From contig CAMGHE010000005.1 in assembly GCA_946055775.1 (NCBI GenBank), positions 1 through 38,311 of the forward strand: 38,311 nucleotides of DNA, given 5' to 3'. Numbering within the stretch: position 1 is the stretch's first letter; each line of letters opens with the position of its first letter. The DNA comes from an uncultured Bacteroidales bacterium. GTDB taxonomy: Bacteria > Bacteroidota > Bacteroidia > Bacteroidales > Bacteroidaceae. Both the position numbers and the translations under genes were made by a program. The notes beneath the pieces are model-generated. The model was not told the origin of the DNA and did not search any database. It was given only the letters and a program-made list of their open reading frames with translations. Positions 23,206 to 32,200 of the stretch are shown one piece after another.

Positions 23206-25437
23206 TCAGAATACGCCCAGTTCGCCGATGCAGAGAGCGTCGCCGTTGGCCAACTGGGTGGCTTCGAGGCGCAGGTAACGGGCTTGGACAGCCTGCGGCA
23301 GGTGGTGGCGGCGTGTGCTGGGCTCGTTGACAATGTTGCCGAAGGTGTATTCGCCTGCGTCGTGGTAGGTGGTGCCGTCGGTGCTCCATGTCAGGCGGCA
23401 GGCGGCGAGCAGCCCCGTGGAGATACCCGTGGGCGGCGTGTAACAGAAGCCGCTGACGGTGCGCTGTGCACCAAGGTCGATGGTCACGATGGCATCCTGA
23501 CCGGCCGTGGCGCTCTGCCAGTAGGTGCGTGCTTTGGCGTCGGTGGCGCTGGTCAGCGGATGGCCTTCGGTCTGGCCCGCCGTTGTGGTGAGCGTGAGCG
23601 TGGCCTTGGCATACTCCACCTGGTGTGTGGTCACAGCACCGCTGTTGTCGCCCAGCACGGCAACGGCCCTGAGCTCGCAGGGCTGCAGCGTCAGTGGCGT
23701 GGTGTAGGTGGGCGATTCGGGGCCAGGCTGCGTACCATCGGTGGTGTAGTGTATGGTGAAGCCAGCATTGAGGTTGGCGGCCACATCCTGGTGGTGCGAT
23801 TTCCACCCAAAGTCTTGCCCTTTTGTGGTGATGGTGACGCGGCCGTCGGCCTCCTGCGTGACGGCCAACTGGGGCGGGCGCGAGGCATAGTGGTGGAGCG
23901 AGACGGTGGCCAGCGCTGCCTTGGCGCGCGAGGCCAGCACACGTATGCGCACCTTGCTGGCGGTGACGTCGGGGAAGCGCAGAATGCGCTTGTAGCCCAC
24001 GTTGGTGGCGTGGGCCACCTCGCGCCACTGGCCATCCACCCAGGCATCGACGGCATGCTCCTCGATGCGTTCGCCACGCACCGCCACCGGTTCTTGGAGC
24101 AGGACGCGGTTGAAGGTGACGGGGTGCTTCATGTCGATGACGATGGCACTATCCACACTGACAAAGGTGGCATCGTCGCCGTCAAACAGACGTTTGGGAC
24201 AGCGTGCCTTCCGGTCGATGAGGTTGTGGCCATAGGTCTGACTGATGCGCTGCCCGACGTCGGCAAGCACGCGCACCTCGGTGTCGGCGAAGCGGCCGTC
24301 GCGGTTGGGCGGGATGTTGAGCAGGAAGGTAGAGTTGCCCCCCACGGAGCGCTCGTAGATGTCGAAGACGTCGTCGGCCGAGCGTACGCGTTGCCGCTCA
24401 TCGTCGCGGTAGAACCAGCCCTCGCGTATGCTGGTGTTGGTCTCCGCCTGCTGGTAGTGGAGGAAATGGGCGCCATTCAGGCGTGGGCGGCTGCCCAGGT
24501 CGGCATCGGTGAGGTCGGGATAGTGGCCCATGGAATCGGGGTGCTCGGCGAAGGGCAGGACGTTCCACTCCGTGCTACGTGTGGCGCCGCTTTCATTGCC
24601 GCACCAGCGCACGTCGTTGCGGCCGAAGACCACCGCCTGCGGCGCGAGGGTGCGAATGAGGGTCATCCATGCCCGGTAGGTGTAGGTCTGTCCGCCCTTG
24701 CGCTTGGGGTGGGCGCCATCGAACCACACCTCGTCGATGGGGCCGTATTCGGTGAGCAGTTCGTAGAGTTGGTTAAGGAAATACTCGTTATAGTCGTCCA
24801 CCATGAAGCGGAAGCGGACCTTGCTGGCGAAGGGGCGGCCGGGCACCTGGCGGGGTATGTCGCGCATGGTATAGGTACTGAGGTTACCGTAGAGGCCGTC
24901 GGGACTCTCTATCTGGTAGAGGTCGGCCGGAGAGAGGTAGATGCCCAGTTTGAGGCCGTACTTTCGGCACGAGGCGGCAAGGTCCTTCAGCACGTCGCCC
25001 TGGCCGTTGCGGAAGGGCGACGACATGATGCCGTGGCGGGTGTAACGACTCTGCCACAGGCAGTAGCCGTCGTGGTGTTTGGCGGTGAAGATAACCATCC
25101 TCATGCCCGCACTCTTCATGGCGCGGCACCACTGGTCGGTGTCGAGCGAGGTGGGGGCAAAGATGCGCGGGTCTTCCTTACCCGTGCCCCACTCCCGGCG
25201 AGTGAAGGTGTTAGGGCCAAAGTGGACGAAGGCGATGAACTCGTTGCGCAGGGCTGCCAACTGGTTGGCCGACGGCACCACATGCGTGGCCTTCTCCATC
25301 ATCGTGTCCTCGTCCTCGTCCTCGGCCACGGCGATGGTGTTGGCATAGTCTATGCGGCCCTGTGCCGCCGCGCCAAGGGTTGTAGCAGCCATGAGCAGCA
25401 CGGCCCAGAGGGAATGTCTTGTCTTTATCATCATCAT
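23206..25437 (-). CDS. Exported alpha-L-fucosidase (GH29) with C-terminal carbohydrate-binding region
   Basis: A 743-aa secreted glycosidase that releases L-fucose from host or milk glycans. The signal peptide covers about residues 1-25. The GH29 barrel occupies about 55-400, with family stretches VHFGPNTFTRREWG, FTAKHHDGYCLW, GIYLSPADLY and the nucleophile D240 in EVWFDGAHP. Two further regions follow: a chitobiase-type bacterial Ig-like segment (VTFNRVLLQEP onward and the GFTIHYTTDGTQPGPESP block) and an F5/8 type C (discoidin-like) domain at the C-terminus (LTSATDAKARTYWQSATAGQDAIVTIDLG). It lies 43 nt after the sialidase gene on the same strand. Together the two enzymes remove the capping sugars of mucin-type glycans. 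It ends before a strong hairpin. Confidence 0.94.
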   Translation of the reverse strand: MMMIKTRHSLWAVLLMAATTLGAAAQGRIDYANTIAVAEDEDEDTMMEKATHVVPSANQLAALRNEFIAFVHFGPNTFTRREWGTGKEDPRIFAPTSLDTDQWCRAMKSAGMRMVIFTAKHHDGYCLWQSRYTRHGIMSSPFRNGQGDVLKDLAASCRKYGLKLGIYLSPADLYQIESPDGLYGNLSTYTMRDIPRQVPGRPFASKVRFRFMVDDYNEYFLNQLYELLTEYGPIDEVWFDGAHPKRKGGQTYTYRAWMTLIRTLAPQAVVFGRNDVRWCGNESGATRSTEWNVLPFAEHPDSMGHYPDLTDADLGSRPRLNGAHFLHYQQAETNTSIREGWFYRDDERQRVRSADDVFDIYERSVGGNSTFLLNIPPNRDGRFADTEVRVLADVGQRISQTYGHNLIDRKARCPKRLFDGDDATFVSVDSAIVIDMKHPVTFNRVLLQEPVAVRGERIEEHAVDAWVDGQWREVAHATNVGYKRILRFPDVTASKVRIRVLASRAKAALATVSLHHYASRPPQLAVTQEADGRVTITTKGQDFGWKSHHQDVAANLNAGFTIHYTTDGTQPGPESPTYTTPLTLQPCELRAVAVLGDNSGAVTTHQVEYAKATLTLTTTAGQTEGHPLTSATDAKARTYWQSATAGQDAIVTIDLGAQRTVSGFCYTPPTGISTGLLAACRLTWSTDGTTYHDAGEYTFGNIVNEPSTRRHHLPQAVQARYLRLEATQLANGDALCIGELGVF

Positions 25438-25480
25438 AAAGGGAAGCGGTGTGGTGAGCGATGTGAAACTTGCAGGTGCT

Positions 25481-26692
25481 TCAGCGGCAGAGCGTCCATG
25501 CGCCGCCGGTGATATCCTCGAGAGTGAGCGCGCGATAGATCATCTGATAGTAGCCCGGTTCCTCCTCATAGAAGAAGCCGATGCGTCCGTCCTTCTGCAG
25601 CGTCATGGTAGAGTAGGCCGAGCCGGTGTCGCTCACGCGATACTGTCCCTTCCATCCTGCGGCGAAGGCGCGCGGTGTGAGATAGTCGGCCTGCGTGCGC
25701 AGCGGTTTCCAGTAGATGGTGACGTTAGAGCGGTTGGGGCCTGCCGGTATGCTCTGCAGGGCTATCCATGCGCGGCTGCCGTCGGCCTTAGCCTTGGCCT
25801 GGACGAGCATGATTTCGCCGTTGCAGGGTGTGCCGTCGTTGCTGATGCCCCCCGGCACGTTGCGCGAATCGACGGGTGCGCCCCACATTCCCTTGGCCTG
25901 CTTGACATCGGTGTAGCGGAAGATATTGAAGTAGCGCCCGCCGTGCTTGCGCGAACTGAGCAGGACGCTGCCATCGGGCAGTTCTTCACACTTGGGCTCA
26001 TCGCCCTTGGGTGCGCACGACTGGTCGGCCGGTCCCAGAGCCTGCCACGACCGTCCGAAGTCGTCCGAGAAGATGACGTAGTTGCCGCGGTGCGTGCAGA
26101 GGGCGGCGTAGAGGCGGTAGTAGCGTCCCACCTTGACCTGACGGCTTTGGCATATACGGCCCGAGCCCATGAAGAGGCCGTTGATGCGGTTGGCGAAAAT
26201 GCCCTCATAGACCTGCTGCGTGAGGTCGGTTGGTTCAGCGCTGCTCCACGTCCACTGTTTGGCCTTCTTGTCGTAGGTAGCATGGGTGCATACCATGCGC
26301 TGGGTGTGGCCAATCTTGGAGTTCCAGTAGGGCACATCGCCCGACACGCACACCAGGAGCAGTTCGTTGCGCTCCCGGTCGGCCACGAGACAGGCGTCAC
26401 CGTAGCCTGTGTCAGGACCGCTGCCCGAGCCACGAAGCACGGTGACGGCGTCAGACCATGTGGCGCCGTTGTCGGCCGAGACACGCTGCATGATATCGAC
26501 GCGGCCGTAGCCTATATCGCCGCCGCAGGGGCGCAGGTCGGTCAGGGCGATGACGTCGCCATTGACCGCTGTGGCGATGGCGGGGATGCGGTAGGGGTAG
26601 CCCGTGCTGTCGCCCGTGTGGAACAGGCGCGTCTGTGCGTTCATGCCGATAGCGGCGAGGGCCAGAGAGAGGAGGATGAGGGGTCGTTTCAT
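25481..26692 (-). CDS. Exported sialidase (GH33)
   Basis: A 403-aa exo-alpha-sialidase that releases terminal sialic acid from glycoconjugates. The signal peptide covers about 1-20 (LILLSLALAAIGMNAQ). The YRIP box (residues 34-37) holds an arginine of the active-site triad, D52 in ALTDLR is the likely acid/base, and Asp-boxes are at 72-79 (SADNGATW) and 209-216 (SDDFGRSW). The Glu in CNGEIM and the Tyr in GSAYSTM fit the nucleophile pair. At about 400 aa it is a minimal catalytic propeller without added lectin domains. The start is ATG 26692; the longer in-frame version overlaps the upstream gene. It follows the tamL-like gene by 28 nt and precedes the fucosidase by 43 nt. Confidence 0.94.
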   Translation of the reverse strand: MKRPLILLSLALAAIGMNAQTRLFHTGDSTGYPYRIPAIATAVNGDVIALTDLRPCGGDIGYGRVDIMQRVSADNGATWSDAVTVLRGSGSGPDTGYGDACLVADRERNELLLVCVSGDVPYWNSKIGHTQRMVCTHATYDKKAKQWTWSSAEPTDLTQQVYEGIFANRINGLFMGSGRICQSRQVKVGRYYRLYAALCTHRGNYVIFSDDFGRSWQALGPADQSCAPKGDEPKCEELPDGSVLLSSRKHGGRYFNIFRYTDVKQAKGMWGAPVDSRNVPGGISNDGTPCNGEIMLVQAKAKADGSRAWIALQSIPAGPNRSNVTIYWKPLRTQADYLTPRAFAAGWKGQYRVSDTGSAYSTMTLQKDGRIGFFYEEEPGYYQMIYRALTLEDITGGAWTLCR

Positions 26693-26720
26693 AGTGGGGG
26701 AAGGATTAAGGGTGAAAGGG

Positions 26721-29225
26721 TCAGAAGGGATAGCCAATGGCGAAGTGGAAGGCCAGGGCATCTTTAAACTTGCCAATGTTGTAGAAGCCGCTCTTGCCCG
26801 TGTCGTAGGGAGCATGGAGGCCAATGCCCACGTCGAAGCGCAGGACGAGGAAGTCCATGTCGTAGCGCAGGCCGAAGCCCGTGCCGACGGCTACATTTTT
26901 CAGGTTGTCGGCCGTCAGGCGACCACCCGGCCGCATGGGGTCGTCGCGCAGCAGCCATACGTTGCCGGCGTCAAGGAAGAGCGCGCCGTGCAGGCTACCC
27001 ATGAGGTGGGCGCGCAGTTCGGCGTTCGCCTCCAACTTGACGTCGCCCGTCTGGTCGATATAGGCATAGCGGCCACCCTGACTGCGGAAGGTGCCGGGGC
27101 CCACGGTGCGCACGGTGAAGGCGCGCACGCTGTTGGCACCGCCGACATAGAACTGTTCCGAATAGGGTGCCGTCGTGCTGTTGCCGTAACTATATACCAC
27201 GCCGGCGAACAGGCGGGTGGCGATGTGCAGGCCCGAGTGGATGCGGAAGGTTTGGTGACCTTCGACGGTGGCCTTGACAAACTGGGCAAAGGGGCTGCCC
27301 AGCAGGTCCTTGTCGCGCTGGTTGAAGCGCTGCCCTGTAGCGGCATAGAAGCCCGAGAGCACGTTGCCAGCCTCCTTCAGGTTCAGTTGCAGCCAGACGG
27401 GGTTGCGGTGGCCAGCGGCCGAGGAATAGGTGAAGGTGTAAGACATGGAGGGGACAAACTGGTCGCGCATAGACATGTAGAGCGCGGGGTTGGCCGTCAT
27501 GATAGAGTCGAAGGCCGTCGTCTTATGGATAAGTTTGTCAAACTCCAGGCTCAGCGGTTTGAGTTCGTGCCGCGCATTGCTGTAGCGGCTCCATTTGTAC
27601 GTCACGTCGGCACCGAGGGTCACCATCTGGAAGAAGTTGGCGCGGTTTTTCCAGTCGCCGCTCAGGGCGAACGTCGTTGTGGACTGCGTCAGGCGCCGTC
27701 CCAGCCGCCTGCGGCTGAAGAAGGGGACGATGGGCCGCGGAAACTCCAGCGACAGTTCGGTGCCCAGTTCATACGAGTTGAACAGCGAACTCTTGCCGCT
27801 GCCACTGGTGTGCAACTGCCATTCGTAGGAGCCAAACACCTTCCACGACACCTTTTCGCCACCGCGGAAAGCATTGCGCTTGGCGATGCTGTAGGTCATG
27901 CCCGGCCCCACCTGCTGGTTGCTCTTTAGCGTGGCGTTCATCTCAAAACTGCTGTCGAAGGGTTTGTCGAGCGTGGCCGATATATATACGTCCAGGCTGT
28001 CGCAGGCAGCCGTCGTGTCCTGCGGCACATAACTGATGTCCATCTGCGAGAACACCCCCATTGCGCCCAACTTCTGCAGCGTGGCGCGACTGTCGCTCAG
28101 GCGGAACAGTTCGCCGCGCTCATGGGCTATGGCGCGTCGCCACATACCCGGTCGCAGGGGCATTTTCTCGCCTGAGTAGGTATAGCGTATGTAGCCGCGT
28201 CCGGCCTGCTGGTCCAGGACGTCGTAGGCGTCGTGGCGCATGGTGACATAGACGCGGCCTATGTGCCACGGGTGGCGCGTGTTGGCCGGGCGGTCGGTTT
28301 TGGGCATCACCACCAGTTGTACGTGTCCCGGGCGCTGCAGGGTGTCGGCCAGGAAGGTGGTGTGTGCTGCGGTGTAATAGTAGTAGCCATTCTCGCGAAA
28401 CAGCGCCTCGAGGCGCGTCTGCTCGTCCGAGAGGTTGACCACACTGAAGGCATCGCCCCGCCGCAGCGCACTGGCATAGCGTGTGGCGCGCACCAGACTG
28501 TCTGCGCTGCCCACGAAGCCGCGGTAGGCAATGCTGTCGAGGCGGTGCAGGGGGCCGGCATAGATATCGTAGGCCACGCGGGCCTTACGCGGGTTTTTCT
28601 GCGGCAGCACCGTGGCCTTGACGCGGCCCGAGAAGAAGCCGTAGTTGTGCAGGGTGTTGGTGGCCACGCGAGCCCTCGTCTCGGGGGCCACGCTGCTGAC
28701 ATAGATGGGATTGGTGGCAAAGGTCTTGAACATCCATTTGCGCAGGCCATGCTGGTGGTTGACCAGAGCGTTGTAGGCCCACAGACCAAAGGGCAGCGGC
28801 GTGCGCATCGACGACGAGCCAAACAGGGCATTGTTTGGTGCGTAGGCCAGCACGGCCTCCACCTCTTCGCGGGCCGTAGCAAAGGCCTCCTGGTCGGCCT
28901 CCGACTGGCGGCGTGCCCGTTCCTCGTCGGCCTTGGTCAGCGTGGTGCTGTCGTTACCGCCCGCCGCTTCAGCGCCGCCCGCCGCCATGCCGTCGAGCAC
29001 GTTGCCCACGGCATCGATGGCGCCGGCGATAGAGGTGATGACGCCAGCCGAGTCTTGCTCGACAGCGCCACGCTTGTAGCGTTTGGGGGCGCCGTCCCAT
29101 GTGATGGCTTCGATACCCGTATAGAGCGTCTCGTCCTCGGCCAGATGCTTCGTTTCCGAGCACGAGGGCAGCAGGAGCACAACGGCAATGAGTAGCAGGA
29201 GTGTATGGCGTGTAGGCTGGGGCAT
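26721..29225 (-). CDS. BamA/TamA-family outer-membrane lipoprotein (TamL-like)
   Basis: An 834-aa Omp85-superfamily protein. Residues 1-22 are a lipoprotein signal with lipobox LLPSC and acyl-anchor Cys22, as in the Bacteroidota lipoprotein variant of TamA called TamL. POTRA-like repeats fill about 30-440 and the 16-strand surface-antigen barrel is C-terminal; segments such as GVVYSYGNSTTAPYSEQFYVGGANSVRAF and the final FHFAIGYPF are typical, the last ending with aromatic Phe. An unusual low-complexity insert rich in Ala, Gly and Glu lies near residues 60-110. It begins 69 nt after tamB on the same strand and is followed 28 nt later by the sialidase gene. Its role with TamB is outer-membrane protein or lipid homeostasis. 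The start is set at the ATG before the lipobox signal. Confidence 0.92.
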   Translation of the reverse strand: MPQPTRHTLLLLIAVVLLLPSCSETKHLAEDETLYTGIEAITWDGAPKRYKRGAVEQDSAGVITSIAGAIDAVGNVLDGMAAGGAEAAGGNDSTTLTKADEERARRQSEADQEAFATAREEVEAVLAYAPNNALFGSSSMRTPLPFGLWAYNALVNHQHGLRKWMFKTFATNPIYVSSVAPETRARVATNTLHNYGFFSGRVKATVLPQKNPRKARVAYDIYAGPLHRLDSIAYRGFVGSADSLVRATRYASALRRGDAFSVVNLSDEQTRLEALFRENGYYYYTAAHTTFLADTLQRPGHVQLVVMPKTDRPANTRHPWHIGRVYVTMRHDAYDVLDQQAGRGYIRYTYSGEKMPLRPGMWRRAIAHERGELFRLSDSRATLQKLGAMGVFSQMDISYVPQDTTAACDSLDVYISATLDKPFDSSFEMNATLKSNQQVGPGMTYSIAKRNAFRGGEKVSWKVFGSYEWQLHTSGSGKSSLFNSYELGTELSLEFPRPIVPFFSRRRLGRRLTQSTTTFALSGDWKNRANFFQMVTLGADVTYKWSRYSNARHELKPLSLEFDKLIHKTTAFDSIMTANPALYMSMRDQFVPSMSYTFTYSSAAGHRNPVWLQLNLKEAGNVLSGFYAATGQRFNQRDKDLLGSPFAQFVKATVEGHQTFRIHSGLHIATRLFAGVVYSYGNSTTAPYSEQFYVGGANSVRAFTVRTVGPGTFRSQGGRYAYIDQTGDVKLEANAELRAHLMGSLHGALFLDAGNVWLLRDDPMRPGGRLTADNLKNVAVGTGFGLRYDMDFLVLRFDVGIGLHAPYDTGKSGFYNIGKFKDALAFHFAIGYPF

Positions 29226-29294
29226 GGGGAGAAGGGGAAAGGGAATGAGAAAATGGGGAGAAAGGGAAGGAAAGGGAGGGGAAGGCAGCAAAGA

Positions 29295-32200
29295 TTAGTC
29301 TTTCTTATGACGGAACAGGAAGAGTTCGCCAAGTTTCTCCGTCTTGCGCCGTAGCACGAGGCCAGCCCCCGTCTGTGTGAGTTGGCCCTCAAGCGGGTCG
29401 TGCGTTGAGCGGTCGTAAAACACCTTGACGTAGCGTGTGGCACTGCGGTCCAGACGATATTCGACGGCGATGTTATCGATGAAACTGGCGGCCGAGTTTT
29501 CGGCATCCTCGCCCGTACTCACCTTACCGCCAATGATGACGCTGATGCGGTTGTTCCAGAAGCGTTTGGCAAAGCGGAAGGAGTAGTCGGTTGTCTCGGT
29601 GCCCGCCTTCGACGTGCCTGTCTCCATGCCCACGCTCAGGTCGAACGTGCGCAGGGCGTTGCCCGCGATGTTCTGAATCTCACTCTGCAGGAAGGCGTTC
29701 AGGGCGTTGCTGGCCTTGAATCCGGTGCCACCCGTCAGCATGTCGTCGGTCATGAACATGCCCGTAGCCAGCATGGCCACCGCCGTCTTGCTTCGCTGGT
29801 CGGCCCCCATGGCAGCCAACTGGTTTTGCATGGCCAGGTCCTCGGGTGCCTCGATAGTGAACTCCAGTCCCATGCGGTCGAGGGGCTGCGTGATGGCCAC
29901 GCCCACGTCGAAGGCCACGGCGCGTGGCACATCGTTTTCGGTGATGGTGGTCTTCATGCGCTCCTTGGCGGCGATGTTCAGCGTGGGGTTGGCCACGTCG
30001 CCCGTAAACTCGACGTAGCTGCCCGGGACGATGTCGAAGGTCTTGAGCGGGATGACCGGCAGCGAATACTTCATCTTGCCGCTTTGGGCCGTCAGGCGTC
30101 CCGTCAGGCGGAAGTCGCCCTGCTCGGTGATGCGCATGGTCAGGTCGCCGCCGCCCTCCAGGTTGACATAGTTGGTGCCATCCTCGCTCAGGTTGCAGCA
30201 GAAGCGTGCCGCATCGCTGATGCTGATGCCCATAATCATGTTGAAGCCGCCCACGGTCACCGCCTCTTCCGTTTCGACGCGTGCCGTGTCGGTCAGATCG
30301 ACAAAGCGCACCAGGTCGGCCAGGCGGTCATCAACCGTCAGGGGCGAGTCTTTGAGAATGTAGGTCATGTCGGTGCGGTCCAGGATATCCATCTTGCCGC
30401 GTACCGTCACGGCGTCGGCCGAGCCGTTGAGTTGTCCGATGAAGTCGGCATACACCTTGCCATAGAGCAGCGACGACATCTTGCGTCGTGTGTTGACCAG
30501 TTCAAAGTTTTTCGCTTTCATCGTCAGGTTCATGCGCATGTTGTCCATCTGACTCATATCCAGCGCGCCCGTTATCTCCAGGGGGTTGCCCCTACCGTTG
30601 GAGCGCAGGGCAAAGGCGTCAAAGAGCAGCCTACTGTTGTTCAGGGCCAGCGTGGTGGTGTCCATGGCCAGGTTGATACCGTAGGCGTCCGAGAGGATGT
30701 GGGCCTCGTCGAAGGCCAGCGTACCGTCCATGCGCAGGTCTGCGCCCTGCTGGGTGAGACTGACGTCGCCCTTGGCATAGCCGTCCAGCATGAAGTCGGT
30801 CCCCGCCAGGAAGCCATTGGCCATCTGCAGCGGCAGTCCGTCGATATGGGCCTTGCCTTCGAAGCGCTCATCGCGGTAGGTGCCCTCACACTGCATCACC
30901 TCGCGTTCGTCTGCGCTGATATAGGCATGGGCATAGTGCGCGCCGTCGGCCGTAGGCAGGTAGAACGCTTCCATACCCAGATCGCCCAGCAGAGCACCCT
31001 CAAACGTCAGACTTTGGGTCTGCACCAGCGCTGCTGCCGACAGCGACGGCTCGAAGCGGCCCGCCGTGACGTGGACGTCGCCGCTCAGTCGGCCGCCCAG
31101 GCGCGGCATAAACGGCAGTACATCCGACAGTTCGTCCAGGTTGACGTTCAGCATACTCAACGTCAGGTCGTTGATGCTGTCGGTCGGGGAGCCCTGCAGA
31201 CTCAGTGCCGTGCCATCGTCGGCCAGCAGGTCGATGTCGGCCCGCACCTCATGCTCGCGGCCCAGAAAGACGTAGTTGTCGCCGTTGATGCGGAAGTTGC
31301 GGTAGGCGATGACCGGCGTTTCAGGGAAGACGCTCAACTGCAGTCCGCCCTCGCCCGCCGTGGCTCTGAGGCCCAGGTCGATGCCCTTGCGGCCGCGGGC
31401 GTCAAAGAAGTCGATGTGGGCCCCCGCCGCCTGCTGCTGGATGAAGGCGTCGATGATGGCGCGGAATTTGTTCGGGTTATGCTTGGTATAGTTGTAAAAC
31501 TCGCTTCTGAGGTGCACTCCCGCCGTGTCTTGAGTTAGACGGGCGTTGATGGTGTCAATGAGCAGGCCACCCTGCTCCATGCGTCCCACGCGGGCTTCAC
31601 CGCTCAGCCCCTCTTCGGGCGATGTGCGCAGACTCACGTGTGCTGTCTCGTAGCCCAGTCCTCTGAAGCGCAGTATCTTGCTTAGCGGGTTCTCGCGCCC
31701 TGCCGTCAGATTGACCTGCAGGGTGGGCAGCGTGCGTCGCAGGTCTTGCAGGTCTATCGTGCGCTGCTCCATCTGTGCTGCCAGGGCCGCTGTGAGGGCA
31801 TTCAGGCCGTTGCCTATCTGTGTCAGTCGCCCTTCGGCCCCCAGTGCCAGTGTCAGGTCGCCCGCCGTCACCGCCGCCGTCGTCGTGTCGGCCGACGTGG
31901 CAAAGTCCATCGTCAGGTCGCGGGCCATGATACTCTTGCGCGGTGTCAGGAAGCGTATGTTGGTCAGTGCGCCGTGCAGCGCCAAGGTGCGTTGCCGGCT
32001 GTCGGCCGTCAGCGCCAGGTGTGTCGTCACGCCGAGGCCCAGGGTGTCCTTCTGTCCCATCAGGTCCGAGAGGTGCACCTCGTCGATGTCGGCTGTGAGC
32101 AGCGCCTCTATCTGCCGTCCCCATGCCGCGGTGAGTTCGCCGCGTCCGCGTGCAAAGGTGTTGTCGGCGCTGAAGGTAGCCCGTGCCCGCTGCTGTCCGC